Below are positions 1 to 12,557 of a stretch of 64,000 nucleotides of DNA, piece by piece. Numbering within the stretch: position 1 is the first letter of the stretch; every line of letters starts with the position of its first letter. The notes under the pieces were generated by a model. That model saw only the letters and a list, made by a program, of their open reading frames with translations. It had not been told where the DNA came from and ran no database searches. A program made the position numbers and the translations under genes. The stretch is from Iris pallida (lineage: Eukaryota > Streptophyta > Magnoliopsida > Asparagales > Iridaceae), in the NCBI GenBank assembly GCA_029216955.1, contig JANAVB010029819.1:39926075-39990074 (forward strand). The letters run 5' to 3'.

Positions 1-997
1 TACAAGAAATCTTCCTCAAGAAAATATGCCAAGACTAGCATTTGGCATAAAAGCGAAGCTAGTGACTCCGAGGAATAAAAGGACTCCCCTCAAGACACCG
101 CCAATATTTTTCTAATGGCAACATCCGATAAGGTAACTAGCGAAACTCTCGATGATTTCACTTTTGATGAACTTGGCGATGCATTCAATGATTTACTAAA
201 TGACCACAAGAAAGTCATTAGTAAATATAAACATATCAAGAAGAAGATCAAAAGTTATGAAGTCGAGATTCAAAAACTCTCTTCTTTGCTTGATAATCTT
301 AGAGACACTTCACCCACGAAAGTCACAAATGAGGTGTCTAAGCTTAAATTAAGCCTACATGATGCCGAAGCACGTATTGAAAAGCAAACACGTGAGATCA
401 CAGTGCTCAACACTGAGCTTGCTGAAGAAAAAAATAGACACTAGATCTCCATTACTAAAATTCATGGTTTGAATGCTAAGTATAATGAACTGCAAGCTGC
501 CTCTAAGAAATTAGAGAATAGATTGGAAAAACAGGTTGCTCAACCTCAAACCCAATCACATGAGACACACACAAAGCACAACACTACTCAAAATAGTCAA
601 ACATGTCATCCACATGTAGCACGCAAACATGCTTACATGTACACCCAATTCCATACAGCACACAAACCACATGCACGTAAAAATTATTCTCATAACTATT
701 ATTCTACTGCGACACACAATTACCATACTAAATATAGATATAATCATCACTATGTTGCACATAAACAAAATTACCACATACTGCATATAGAAATAATCAT
801 CATCCTGCTGCCACAAACAGTCATTATCATGCTGCTCCACACCACTCTTACCATGCTACATATAGACATCATCAACATGCTCCAAATATAAATAGGAATG
901 CTATTTGTACCTATTGTGGATTACATGGACATCTCACCACAATGTAGAATTAGGAGATTAGTAGATATAAATCTATATACATAGATGCCAAAAACTA
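1..997 (+). pseudogene. gag: Sirevirus gag, C-terminal part (broken)
   Basis: Structural capsid/nucleocapsid protein of element A. Residues encoded from 115 to about 540 form a Lys/Glu-rich coiled coil (start MATSDKVTSE), as in Sirevirus gags. A His/Asn/Tyr-rich stretch follows to about 890. A CX2CX4H zinc-knuckle start lies at 906-930 (CTYCGLHGH); its last Cys is out of frame because of a small indel near 940. In-frame stops occur near 83-85 and at 442-444, and there is a frameshift around 770. The protein is homologous to 61920-62714. Family assignment is firm; exact borders are not. Confidence 0.85.
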
Positions 998-1084
998 ACT
1001 TTTTAGGACCCTCAAGAACATGGGTACCAAAGGTCACATCTACTCTTGATGTAGGTGGACCTTCCCTCCTTAACTAAAAGTAAG

Positions 1085-4078
1085 TAGATTTTCGATAGTG
1101 GATGCTCGCGACATATGACGGGAGACGCAAATCTTTTCGTATCACTATCGATGACGAGAGAAGGGTATGTATCCTTCGGCAACAACCTAAAAGGGTATAT
1201 CATAGGTAATGGTACTATTGGTCATCCTCCTTCTCCTGTAATAAAGGATGTATGTCTAGTGATCGAGTTAAAGCATAACCTGCTCAGCATAAGTCACCTT
1301 GCTGATCATGGATATTATATTAACTTTGGACAAAATAAATGCTACATCTATGATAGGTCAACGGGAGACATCGTTTTTGAAGGGATAAGAGAGGATAATA
1401 TTTACGTTTTCTATCTTTCTAGAGATACTAAAAGTGCATGGAGATGCCTCTATGCCCACAAGGATGAGAGATTGTTGTGGCACCAGTGTCTTGGTCATGC
1501 CAATATGGATACAATATCCAGGCTGTCGACTAAGAAGCTAGTGAGAGGCTTGCCCGATATCACATTCAAAAAGAATACGGTATGTGCCGAATATGAGTTA
1601 AATAAGGCAACCAAGTCCTCATTTCATTCCATAAACACTGTAAGTACTACTAGACCCTTGCAATTACTTCATATGGACTTATTTGGTCCTAGTAGAGTAG
1701 CCAGTCTTGGTGGAAAACTCTATACTTTTGTTATAGTAGATGATTTTTCTAGATTCACTTGGGTTTTCTTTCTTATAAACAAAAGTGATGCCATTTCTGC
1801 TTTCAAATTTTTTGTTAAAAAGGTTCAAAACGAAAAAGGCTACATGATTACTCGAATCCGAAGTGATCATGGAGGCGAATTCGAAAATACTTATTTTGAA
1901 AAGTTTTATGATTTAAATGGTTTTGATCATGAGTTTTCTTGTCCTAGAACTCCTCAACAAAATGGTATTGTGGAGCAGAATAATAGGACTGTTGGCGATA
2001 TGGCTAGAGTCATACTAAATAAATTTTCTCTTCCAAAATATTTTTGGGCTGAAGCTATCAGTACAACGTGCCACATTTTAAATAGGGTGCTTATTCGACC
2101 TATTACGAAGAAAATACCCTATGAGCTTTGGTTTGGAAGAACTCCAAATGTTTTTTATTTCAGAGTTTTTGGTTGTCGATGTTTTATCCTTAACACCAAA
2201 GACAACTTAGGCAAATTTGATGCCAAAGCTGACGATGGTATATTTCTTGGATATGCTGCCAAGAGGAAGGGATATAGTGTGTTTAACAAACGTCCATTAA
2301 TTGTGGAAGAGTCTACAAATGTGACCTTTGATGAAGATAATAGTGCAGCAGCCACTCCTGACGATGATATTGAGCCATCGACTTCTATGCCGATGAATAC
2401 CACCACTAAAACCAATTCTCTGGAGGGCTTGCCAAAGAAATTCTCTTTCAAGCCGTCACATCCAGAAAACTTGGTCATATGTGAGGTTTCACGCGGAGTA
2501 TGTACTCGATCATCGTTAAGAGACTCCATTGCTAGCACTGCCTTCATTTCACAAATTGAGCCTAAAAATGTTTTAGAAGCTTTTAATGATGAGTTTTGGA
2601 TTTCTGCCATGCAAGAAGAACTCAACAAATTCGAGAGGAGCCAAGTCTGGGAACTTGTTCCTAAGCCAGCTAATCATTTGATTATTGGTACGAAATAGGT
2701 TTTTCGAAACAAAGTAAATGAAGATGGTTCAGTTACACGCAACAAAGCTCGTCTAGTAGCTCAAGGATACAACCAAGAGGAAGGTATCGACTACGATGAG
2801 ACGTATGCTCCTGTTGCAAGACTGGAATCCATTTGGATGCTTTGTGCATTTGCTAACTTTCAAAATTTTAAATTGTTTCAAATGGATGTTAAAAGTGCTT
2901 TTCTGAATGGATTTATTAAGGAGGAAGTTTTTGTAAAACAACCCCCTGGTTTTAAAAATCACAAATTTTCTGACCATGTTTTCAAACTCAAGAAAGCGCT
3001 ATATGGCCTCAAACAAGCCCCTAGAGCTTGGTATGAACGTCTAAGCAATTTCTTGCTTGAAAAAGGTTTTTCAAAAGGAAAAATTGACACTACAATGTGT
3101 ATCAAAAGTTTTCAAAATTCTATTCTTTTAGTGCAAATCTATGTAGATGATATCATATTCGGTTCCACTACTGAAAATCTGTGCCAAGATTTTGCTAAGT
3201 GTATGCAGAACGAATTTGAGTTGAGCATGATGGAGGAGCTCACCTACTTCATTGGACTGCAAGTCAAAAAAACTTCGTAAGGAACTTTCATCCGCCAGTC
3301 TAAATATACAAAGGACATGCTGAAGAAATTTGATCTTGACAACGTCAAACCAATCAGCACCCCTATGGCTACTTCGACCAAGCTGGAACCTGATGAAAGC
3401 GACAAACCTGTTGACCAACATAAGTATCGAGGTATGATTGGTAGTTTACTTTACTTAACTGCTAGTCGTCCCGATATCATGTTTAGTGTTTGTCTGTGTG
3501 CTCGCAATCAAGCCAGTCCTAAGGAATCACATATGTCCTCCGTTAAGCGTATCTTTCGATACCTTAAGGGTACTGTTACAGTGGACTTATGATATCCCAA
3601 ATCCACATCCTTTGACCTTATCAGTTATTCGGATGCTGATTTTGCAGGATACAAAGTCGACCGTAAAAGTACAAGCGGCACATGTCATTTATTAGGCAAG
3701 GCTCTAGTCTCTTGGTTTAGCAAGAAGCAGAATTCTGTCGCATTATCTACAACAGAAGCTGAATATATTGCAGCTGGTCGTTGTTGTGCACAAATTCTGT
3801 GGATGAAGCAAACCCTTGAAGACTACAATCTTTCTTTCATGCACATTCCTATATTCTGTGATAACACTAGTGCTATAAACCTCACCAAGAACCCTATATG
3901 TCACTCACACACGAAACATATTGAAATACGTCACCACTTTTTGTGTGATCACCAGCTTAATGGCACTATAAACTTAGAATTTATTGACACTGATCATCAG
4001 CTAGCAGATTTCTTTACTAAACCACTATCCGAAGAGCATTTCAAATTTTTGTGTCGTGAACTCGAATTTTTTGGATGA
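1085..4078 (+). pseudogene. pol: Ty1/copia pol (PR-IN-RT-RNH), one frame with stops
   Basis: Polyprotein for reverse transcription and integration. Protease begins with the DSG motif near 1097-1105. A GAG-pre-integrase segment (about 1480-1620) is followed by the integrase core: first Asp near 1676 (HMDLFG), second near 1862 (RSDHGGEF), Glu near 1972 (GIVEQNN). RT runs about 2700-3300 with YVDD at about 3140. RNase H runs from about 3600 to the stop at 4076-4078. The whole region is one reading frame broken by stops at 1085-1087, 2696-2698, 3278-3280 and 3590-3592; three of the four sit where copia pol normally has Trp. No frameshift is needed, so decay is mostly point mutation. Confidence 0.93.
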
Positions 4079-4838
4079 AGCTGTTATTCATTAAAGTAAC
4101 CTGTGTAAATATCGATTATATGTCTTGGTTTTTTACGATGAATTTGTTATGGGTACAAGCCGAAATGGTCCTTCTGACAACAAGGCATAAAAGCCTAAGC
4201 GACACGGTGCACTAGTCCTCAAGACTACCGCTAGCTGGGATCCGACCCCTGCAGCTAACCCATGGCAATTTTACCATACTGAATTGTGGCATAACTCCTT
4301 GTTTATTATATGGTATACTTCTATCTATAATTTGCTAAATTCAAAATTTTGAACTTCATGTTATTCTTCATGCTATAACTGTTGCATTCATACTTCCTTT
4401 CCTTCATTTCTTTTAAATTTATCTTTATTTTCAAACTTTTCCAACCTGATTTCTATTCTGGCCCTAGAAACCAGAATTCGGGCCGAACTCTGCCTAACAC
4501 AGAGTTCGGGCCAAATTCGGTCTGGTCCTTCCAGAACCGCAAGCGGGCTCAGCCGCTGATGTAAAGTTGATCCAATGGTCCATAATTACTCCGACCATTC
4601 GAACCCCTAATATTCTAACTGGGTTCTTCCTCTCTCTCTCCTCCATTGCCACCTTCCAAACTCCTCCAAACACTTCCCTTTCAAACCCTAACCCTAGTTC
4701 TTCCATTCTAGTGCATATTTCTTCTCCAAAATCAAGAAAAGGGATTCTTGCACCATTCTCTTTTGTCCTTCATCAACTTTTTGAGGTATAATTTCACTAT
4801 TCTCTCCATCTCAATTTTTTATATTTTCTTCATTATTC
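4079..4838 (+). other. Sirevirus post-pol non-coding region
   Basis: No coding. 4143-4262 is a conserved block (AGCGACACGGTGCACTAG, then ACTACCGCTAGCTGGGA) that recurs at 63720-63850 in element B; Sireviruses are known for conserved non-coding motifs here. 4466-4545 holds the inverted motif GTTCGGGCCGAAC and a second GAGTTCGGGCCAAATTC, matching the 3' LTR at 6853-6902. A CT-rich stretch (4626-4660) follows, as after the LTR TATA box. The segment may be a leader or promoter for the downstream ORF; that is inference. Confidence 0.7.
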
Positions 4839-6111
4839 ATGGCTCCCAAGTTGTTTAATAGAGGAAAGAGGCTTCGAACCGAGGGTGCGTCCTCTTCGAA
4901 TCCTCCTCGTCATGTTGAACAACCCATTGAACAACCTATTCAACAATCAACTCATCCGTTGTTCAATCCACCTCATCCTATCGACCCCAACACGTACGAT
5001 GACCGAATGTTTGTGTCACTAGACGCTTCCAACGAATGGTTTAGTGATTTTCGATCACGTCCCGTGTATACGGGTCATCCTATTAACTTTACCATATTTT
5101 TACGATATGATTCACTATTCCATGATTTATGTCTTGATGAACTTGTCACTACAAATTCAGTTATCTATCGCAATGCCATTCAAATGTTTTATTGCAATCT
5201 TACTCATGATGATACACGTTTATATTCATGTGTTGCTGGCATTGACATTTCCTTTGATGACTTTGACTTGGCCGAATACCTTAAAATTCTGGAGCCCAAC
5301 TCATGGAAGAAACTTGTCGAAGCTCGCATGTTTCAATTCCCCGATGGGTCATCCCTAGAAAGCTTCAAGGACGATTTGTGTACACCTAACACACGTCCAC
5401 GCAAGCTTCTAGCCAAATATCTCAATCCCTATTTCTATGAACTTTATCGCATTGTCTTCAATACTATTCTGCCCAAAGCAGGATCTACTGATGAGGTTAC
5501 ATATTTTGAGATCTCTGCCTTGTATCATCTTCATTTTCATGTCCCATTTAATTTTCCACGTACCATGATGGACTGGATGATTAATGCTAGGAAGAAGCCC
5601 AGGTCATTGGTCTATGCTCTCTATTTTCCTATGATCTTTCGTACTTTTTCATGTTTCCCTTGATGAGTGTCAGTTCCTCCCTGTCCCTGCCTTCCTATCT
5701 AAGGTATGGCGGCTTCAGGCAGCTGTCGGCTCTCCTACTGAGTCTGAGCACTCCGACGAGGCTGACGCACCTGCTCTAGGACAGGATGCGCCTCCTGCTC
5801 CTGCTACTCTTGAGTCGATTCAGACTATGCTTCGCAATCGGTATACTTTAGAGGATGATCGCTGGACCCAGCTTGACTACCGTACCACCCTACAGATGAG
5901 TGCCATCAGCAACTTACTGCATGACATTCGGTACTCTATGTCTCATCATCCTTCCATGCCTATCCCTATGGAGCGGGACCCTGCTCGCGATGGATACCGT
6001 ATCGATGACCCTTAGGTCATACGCTATCTGGATCCGATTGCGGCTTTCGTGGACCCTCGTCGTTCATTCACTGATCCTTCTGACGATGCTGGACCTTCAC
6101 GAGCTCCGTGA
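4839..6111 (+). pseudogene. Sirevirus extra (env-like position) ORF, frameshifted
   Basis: ORF between pol and the 3' LTR, the place of the env-like gene of Sireviruses. It starts MAPKLFNRGKR with a Ser/Pro/Gln-rich N-terminus, then a globular part with FYCNLTHDD and GIDISFDDFDLAEYL, resembling the putative plant transposon protein domain seen in retroelement-associated plant ORFs. The first frame stops at 5661-5663. The second frame (from about 5662) continues through Pro/Ala/Glu-rich sequence to a TAG at 6013-6015 and a final TGA at 6109-6111. I see no signal peptide or convincing membrane segment, so env-like describes position only. Confidence 0.7.
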
Positions 6112-6559
6112 TGGATGTGGTCACCTACTTGCTGCTGCTGCTGAGGATTTTCTGTTTATTTTTTTGTACTATGGATTTCTAGTTTATATAGTTGATCTTT
6201 ATTGTATTGGAGTTATTTATGCTTGATGACTCTTGAGACACTTGATGCAGTTTTCTTTTAGTATATTTGCCAGTTATTTCCATTTTCTCGATATGCTGTG
6301 TTTGATAAATGACAAATGGGGAGTATTATTTGATATCACATTATTCACATTATCATCATATTATATTATATTCTGTATCTGTGTTGTTTTTGTGTTTTTG
6401 GGAAAGCTTGTATTTATCAGGACATTACATCGAAGCAATGTGTATGGGGGAGCTATTGCTAGTTCCGTACTGATTGCGGGGGAGATATTTTTTAATGTGT
6501 CCAGGTATGAACATTGAATATACAAATATCATTTTGTCAATTATCAATATTGGGGAGAT
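6112..6559 (+). other. AT-rich tail with polypurine tract
   Basis: Non-coding sequence before the 3' LTR. It contains purine-rich GGGG motifs (GGGGAGTATT near 6317, GGGGGAGCT near 6447, GGGGGAGA near 6478, GGGGAGATT at 6552-6560). The last abuts the LTR start and is the likely plus-strand primer. Repeated PPT-like motifs are typical of Sireviruses. Confidence 0.7.
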
Positions 6560-7497
6560 TGTTGACAAAAAATCACAGTCAACCAAATACTGATAAAATT
6601 GACAAATATGATACTTGTCATAATTCAATATGACACATCAAGATTGAACTCAGTACAAGACGGACTACGACTCGTACCTGCAGCGTATAATGTTTTGAGT
6701 CTGTATTTTACCTTTTTTTGAGTCTAGATATATGTAAACTGATTCGTACTGAGCAGTTTGAGACTTTATCTATACCTATACCACAAACCAAAAGCTCCAC
6801 TAAAATCAAACTAGCCCATTAAGCCCACTGGACCAGTTTTGTCTTCTGGAGACAGAGTTCGGGCCGAACTCTGCCTCCACACAGAGTTCGGGCCAAATTC
6901 TGTCCCCTAAAATCCAGGACCCTAATTTTTAGGGTTTGCTGGATGCTAGTTGTCCAACGGCCAAAATTTTGAATTCTTGATCCAGAATTCTGACCGAATT
7001 CTGCCTATCCAGAACCCTATAAATAGGCCTTGAATTCTCACTTTTCAAATCATCCAATCTTCTCTTCTCTTCTCTCTAAAGCCTTATACAAGCCTTACCC
7101 TTCTCATCTACTAGCCACAAGCTCCCTAAGCCTCAAAGTGCTCAGTGCTCTTCATTTAGGAGTTTGTGTAAGAGTTTAAAACGTTGCTTGGAAAATTCCA
7201 AGCATCGCCACTGCGATCTCTGTAAGAAGTTGACGTGCTCTTCTGAATAAAAGGCACGGGGTGTAACTACTATTTCACAAATAGTAGATTTAATCCTGAG
7301 CTAGAGTTCTCAGGCAAGGACTAGTCCTCCACGAGGGAAACCAGGTTAAAATCGGCTGTATTTGCGTATGCTTTCTCGCTCTTTATTATTTCCGCATTTA
7401 CTCCGATTATTTACTGTTGGTGAAAGAGTTTAATTTTTAATTGGTTATTATTGTCATAAACTCTATTCACCCCCATCTAGAGTTGCCTATTTCTTCA
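6560..7497 (+). repeat. 3' LTR of Sirevirus element A
   Basis: Starts TGTTGACA after the polypurine tract and ends TTCTTCA, with TTCACCCCCATCTAG near the end, as in the LTR at 59516-61036. It contains GAGTTCGGGCCGAACTC-type palindromes (6853-6880 and 6886-6902) and GACCGAATTC (6991). About 938 bp. The partner LTR lies outside the window, so the target duplication cannot be checked. Confidence 0.85.
7018..7026 (+). promoter_or_regulatory. LTR TATA box
   Basis: TATAAATAG in the 3' LTR, followed about 30 bp later by a CT-rich leader. The equivalent site in the other Sirevirus LTR is 60432-60440. Confidence 0.65.
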
Positions 7498-7967
7498 TGA
7501 TATACTGTGGTATGGCTCATAGGCCTATGGACAAAGGGCAAGCCAAGATGGCTGTGCCCGAGCCCTTACTTGCTCACCATGCTGTGCACTGCTCCCTCAC
7601 AGCAGCCAAATGGCCTAGCCAAGGCTAGGATGGCCTGCCCACAGCAGGGCATCACCTGTTTATGGCCAAGTGGCCAAGTCTCCAATCCCTGATTCCTTTA
7701 TTCCCAAATTCTCAGGAACCCAAGTCAGTAACTTCATGACACACTAAGGACTCCCGAATCCCCCCTCCAACTGATCACTTCATTAATCAGTCCTATATCT
7801 CTCATAGGATATACAATGTGGCACATTTTACTGAACCACTCCAACCCTTTGTCTATTGACACTAATCACTCATACAATACTAAGGGACATTAGTCAAGAC
7901 TGAAAACTGAAAACACAAGGAAAAAAACAGGGACACAAAGAGAACAGTGAACACATGCCCCAAATAC

Positions 7968-8184
<217 letters not shown>

Positions 8185-10689
8185 CCCCCCCAATACTTAG
8201 AGATCAATATATGACTCTCAAATGCACAAACTAACTATTAGTGATCATAAAACTGAAAAGAAACCCCTTTAAGGTCAATTTGTCGTTTTAACAAACACTT
8301 GGTGGGTTCTCCTCGGATTTCTCCAAGGATGACACAAAAATTCTAAGTAAAATATACCAAAATGAAGATTAGAGCCTTGCTCTTCTCCCCATGAGTACCC
8401 TAGTCCATGTGAGTATTACTACAAGTGTCATGCATGAGAATGGAGCTCAAACCATGCAAAAATAACCAGGGTTTACCTATTAGGAGATGGATTCTCAATG
8501 AAACCTTCTAGGGATGCTCTTGTGCCATGTTTGACACAATCTCTCAATCCTTTAGACTACTTCTCATGTGCTCATTGGTCTCCAAGCTTCAAGTCTTGTA
8601 GGATAAAGATTAGGGAATGTTTTGAAGGAATTTGGAGGAGTTTTGATGGTGGTAATGGAGGAAATGGAAGGGGGCTTATAGAGGGCTTCTTCTAGGATTT
8701 ATGGAGGCTTCTAAAGGATAAAGAAGGAGTAAGCCTTCTTTATGAACAACCATGAAGGGTGCCATAAAACTCCTTATAAAATATCCATTCTACCCCTTAA
8801 GTTGTCATGAACACTTTCTTAAATTGAGGGTTAGTTGTGCTCGAAGTTTTGGATTAATTTCTATATCAAAACTAGACTTAACATGACTTAAATATGGCTA
8901 GTAGTATTCATCCTAGAATGTAGGCTCAAGTGGTCGAGTCTAGTCTAATTGGGTCCACAAGCCAAGGGTTCAATAAGTAGACTAACCCAACAATAAATGA
9001 AGCCTTCACAATAATTGATTAAATAAATACTCATGCAATATAAATAATATAAATTAACAAAATTAGCTCTATCTAGGATTATGGTAGTGACATCATCAAA
9101 GCCTTCCACTTGAACGAGGAGTTGTCTTGACCGAGCGGGACTCCGAGCGAGTCATTGCATATACAAGTTCGAATGTCGTTGCGTCTATTGATTTATCCTG
9201 TTGAACTGAGGGGGGTGGGGCACTACATAATACACCACTCAGAAAAAGTTTTATCCTTGAAACTTTCTAAGTACACACTCATCAACTTTATTACTCTATA
9301 CTCAACTTGAACTTACCTAGCATACTTTAAAGATCTCTGGAACACAACTTCCTATTCGTATCATCAATCCAAGTCGTGCTCACACCTTAGCCAAATATTA
9401 TCAAACAATTATATCGAATCAACAATCTGACTATTTCACAACATAATTATCAAGTCATGTCTTTATACATACTGTGCTTTGCGTTGCTACTTTCAGATAT
9501 GGGGCAACTATAACTCATAATACACACAGATAACTTAGTTCTAAGGCAAATCCACTCGAGCGTTGTTCCTTATTCATCTTGAATCCATAACATAACTAAG
9601 TCAATCACTCATCATCTCCTAATCGAAACCTAATCCCTTAACCAAATCCCAATAATCCTGAAGACTTCAAGTTCGAATCCCAACCTCTTTCAAACCAGAC
9701 TACATAAATGCCTCAATCATAATCACACGTTACTCAACCTTCGCTAACTAATTTCACTATCTTCCGACATCATCGATTGAATCGTTTACATTCTATCTTC
9801 TATTTTTTTTGAACCCTTAAAATAACCGATAGAGATATAAATCTCTCATCATGTACCCTGCTGGAAGAACATTATGTTAGAGATGGCCAAACGGTGCAAA
9901 TTTTTTTTCCCACGTGGAGACTTTTCACGCAAAAATAGATTACCTAGATTAATTTTAGCAGTGAAGCTCATTTTCGCACAAATATGAACAATTTAGCCAT
10001 TTTAAAAGATTTAACTATTTCATCAAAAGAAAAAAATATATTAAAAAACATAAACTAACTTGTTGATTTATTTTACCTGACCCAACTCAGCTAGGCTATA
10101 AGATAACTCTGCTCGAGTCATCTTAGCTTGGCGACTGTACTAAAGGGCTTAATAGAAAAAATGATCAGATTGGGGGAAAAATAGGAAACCTTAGGTTCAA
10201 ACACCCAGCAACAGTAACCAGTATGCATCATCATTGTTGGCAAGGAATACTTCAACAAGGCTCCTGGTCGTCATCGAGCAACAGGGAAGACGTTGACGAG
10301 GCTCGTAATCATCGTTGTGCGGTGAACAATAAATTAAAATAGCTCGAATGCAGATCTGGACACGAGAAAAGGAAACACTCATGTTGAAGGTGGACGTATT
10401 GTTGCTCATAGTTGACTCTGGAGATCGACAGAGAAGGCCATAACAGGTATATGGGTGAGATCTATGGTGGATGAGGGGCTATGTAGTGTTTCAGTGGAGT
10501 TAGGGTTTCAATAGAAGAAGGGTGGCAACCACTAAGGTTAGCCTCAAGGTTTAGGGTTTTGGACAAAATTTGGGATTTTGTAATTTTGGTAATTTGGGTA
10601 AGAAATTTGGATTTGGTAGAGGAGCTATTCCAAGGAGAAGGAATCTTGCGCTAATACACATGGTTAAGTTTATTTGGAAAGTTCGTATT

Positions 10690-10860
10690 TAATAAGATGC
10701 AAGTTCCTTTGCTTATTAACATTCGGTATCACAATATAAGGGAGTATTGTACTTCAAAAAATTGATCTTATAAAGAGCGATACTATGGTGAATCTGACGA
10801 ATATACTAACGAAGGTTATTCATATGTTGAAGTTTAAGCTTGCTTTGACTTCTCACTAGG
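10690..10860 (+). pseudogene. Ty1/copia RNase H tail fragment
   Basis: With frame changes the translation recalls the end of copia pol (IRYHNIRE, then LTNILTKVIHMLKFKL, compare the usual ADxLTK motif). Too short and mutated for a lineage call. The probable hAT element is inserted at its right end. Confidence 0.35.
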
Positions 10861-10987
10861 CAGGGGCAGATTTATTGGTGGGCTGGGGTGGGCTCCAGCC
10901 CACCCAGCCCCAATTTTTTTATGTAATGTAATATAGCCCGCCAAGCCTAAGCCCAGTCCACCCAGCAAGTCAGCAACCCGTTAAAAA

Positions 10988-11090
10988 AGTTTTTCTAAGG
11001 GCACCACCCTTTTTACTTGGGGGCAGCCGAAAATAGTTTGAAAAAATTACAAGTTTGCCATGACTTTTTTTTTATTTGGGGGCAATCCAA
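10988..11090 (+). repeat. MULE left terminal inverted repeat
   Basis: Imperfect inverted copy of 52100-52217: AGTTTTTCTAAGGGCACCAC, then CTTGGGGGCAGCC. Similarity fades after about 100 bp. Confidence 0.8.
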
Positions 11091-11097
11091 GTTTTGG

Positions 11098-11105
11098 TAT
11101 AAAAG
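11098..11105 (+). promoter_or_regulatory. TATA box for the MULE transposase gene
   Basis: TATAAAAG just inside the left terminal repeat, followed by a CT-rich leader and the first ATG at 11410. Promoters of MULE transposase genes usually lie in or next to the terminal repeat. Confidence 0.55.
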
Positions 11106-11409
11106 CCAACTTTTTCTTTCTTTTTTTTCTCTTCCCTTTCTCTACTCTTTTCTTCTCTCCCTCAACTCTTTTCTTCTCTCCCCCAACTCTTTTCTTCTCT
11201 TCCTCTCCATTTTAGGTTAGAACGAAACCTAGCCAAAAAAATTTCCCAACCTAAATTTTGGAAAGATTGTTGGTGAAATATTTAGTAATAGTGTCAAAAA
11301 CTTCTCCCATCTATTGGTAAGTCATTGAATTAATTTTTGTTTAATGTTTTAAACATGAATTTCACATATAAAAGTTGAATGATGTATTTATTATAGAAAA
11401 ATATTGAAC

Positions 11410-11493
11410 ATGGAACAACCGGGATCATCAAATGTTGTATACTCTCTTTCCGCCACGTCCGAAGAACATTTTGATGCATTGGAAGCCCTCTTG
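11410..11493 (+). pseudogene. Probable first exon of the MULE transposase gene
   Basis: ATG followed by 28 codons (MEQPGSSNVVYS...) ending at a donor-like TTG|GTAACT. It precedes the body of the transposase at 36436-39104 once the CACTA stack is removed, and lies about 300 bp after the TATA box. The exon has no diagnostic domain and the acceptor is not certain (TTGCAG near 36478-36483 is one candidate), so this is inference from position and splice-like sequence. Confidence 0.45.
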
Positions 11494-11589
11494 GTAACTA
11501 AATTTTAACTTTTCATCGGGTAAAAAATCGGGTTGTGACACAGAGGACTGTCACCTCTCTGGCAGTCCCGACACTACCAGAACAAGTCA

Positions 11590-11995
11590 TATTAGCGACG
11601 CCAGAAAACGTCGCTAAAATGACAAAAAACGTCGCTATAACGGTTTTCCGACGTATTTAACGACATTTTCATGTGGTCGCGGAAAGCCATGTCGCTAACA
11701 GGCAGAACGTCGGTAATTGTTGCCATTACCGACGCTCAGCGACGTCAATAAACGTCGGTAATTGACCGACGTTCACCGACGCCATATCGAAAATATGGCG
11801 ACGTCTCAAATGTCGGTCAATGTCGGTAAATTTAGTGAAGTTTGCTAGTTGTTACCGATGTTTACCGACACTATAAACGAGGGAAATACTGGGACGCTAA
11901 ACGTTGGTAAACGTCGCTAAATATCGGTATACCTGGTGATGTAGCGACGTTTACCGACGTTTAGCTGCATCGCTAAACGTCGATAATTTACAAAA
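11590..11995. repeat. CACTA left subterminal repeats
   Basis: More than ten copies of a GCGACGT/ACGTCGCTAA core, e.g. AACGTCGCTAAAATG and GACGTTTACCGACG, mirrored at 35950-36250. 11996-12385 has no coding. Confidence 0.85.
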
Positions 11996-12385
11996 AAATA
12001 AATAAAAATAAATTTCAGAATGTCCACAGAATCACATTTTCTACCTGCAGTTCAATAAATAAGAAAAAAAACCACAAGCACATTTTCTTCCTGGGTTCGT
12101 CGACCCCTTCGGTGGAACACTCAACACCGGTACATCACAATATACATATGTATCAATGCAAACAAGAGTAAAAGTTTACAACCAACATGACAAAAATCAA
12201 ACACAACGAACACTAAAATATCTAAAGTCGGTAAACGAATATCCAAAGTATACAACCAATATCCACATGAATCCACAACCAATAATGAAAGTCTACACAA
12301 ACAAATAATCCACAACCAATACTGAAACAACATAAACAAACACTAAAAAAAATACTACAATCTCGTAAAACAGTCCTAACTCGGA

Positions 12386-12557
12386 CTACTGCGGATCTGG
12401 AGGAGGAGGGGCACCGTCGCGCCTCAAGGATAGGAACATCTCGTACTCCTTCCGTGAAATCATCACCGATAAAGAAGGTAGTGACGTCGGTGGAGTCGGA
12501 GGTAGTGACGCCGACGGAGTCGACGACGATGAAGGCGCTCCCGGAGGACAATAACGC
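12386..12557 (-). pseudogene. CACTA gene, 3' end of last exon
   Basis: Minus-strand codons for a Ser/Pro-rich tail (PPGAPSSSSTPSASLPPTPP) ending MISRKEYEMF...DPQ and a stop. It is the continuation of 34992-35330; the Ty3 element split the exon at duplication AACGC. Position and composition fit the C-terminus of the En/Spm plant transposase family, but no catalytic domain remains. Confidence 0.55.

Larger units (their letters stand above)
1..7497 (+). mobile_element. Sirevirus-like Ty1/copia element A, 3' part
   Basis: The order gag coiled coil, zinc knuckle, protease, integrase, reverse transcriptase, RNase H, a conserved non-coding block, an extra ORF, a polypurine tract and a 3' LTR is the Ty1/copia Sirevirus plan. 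The 5' LTR and the start of gag lie before the window. The element ends at 7497 in CA. Its gag matches the gag of element B (61220-62714) in layout and wording, so both belong to one family. The coding frames carry stops and frameshifts, so the copy is not autonomous. Confidence 0.9.

Noticed and set aside
4839..5663. A true envelope gene
   Set aside because: No signal peptide, membrane anchor or glycoprotein features; only the position resembles env.
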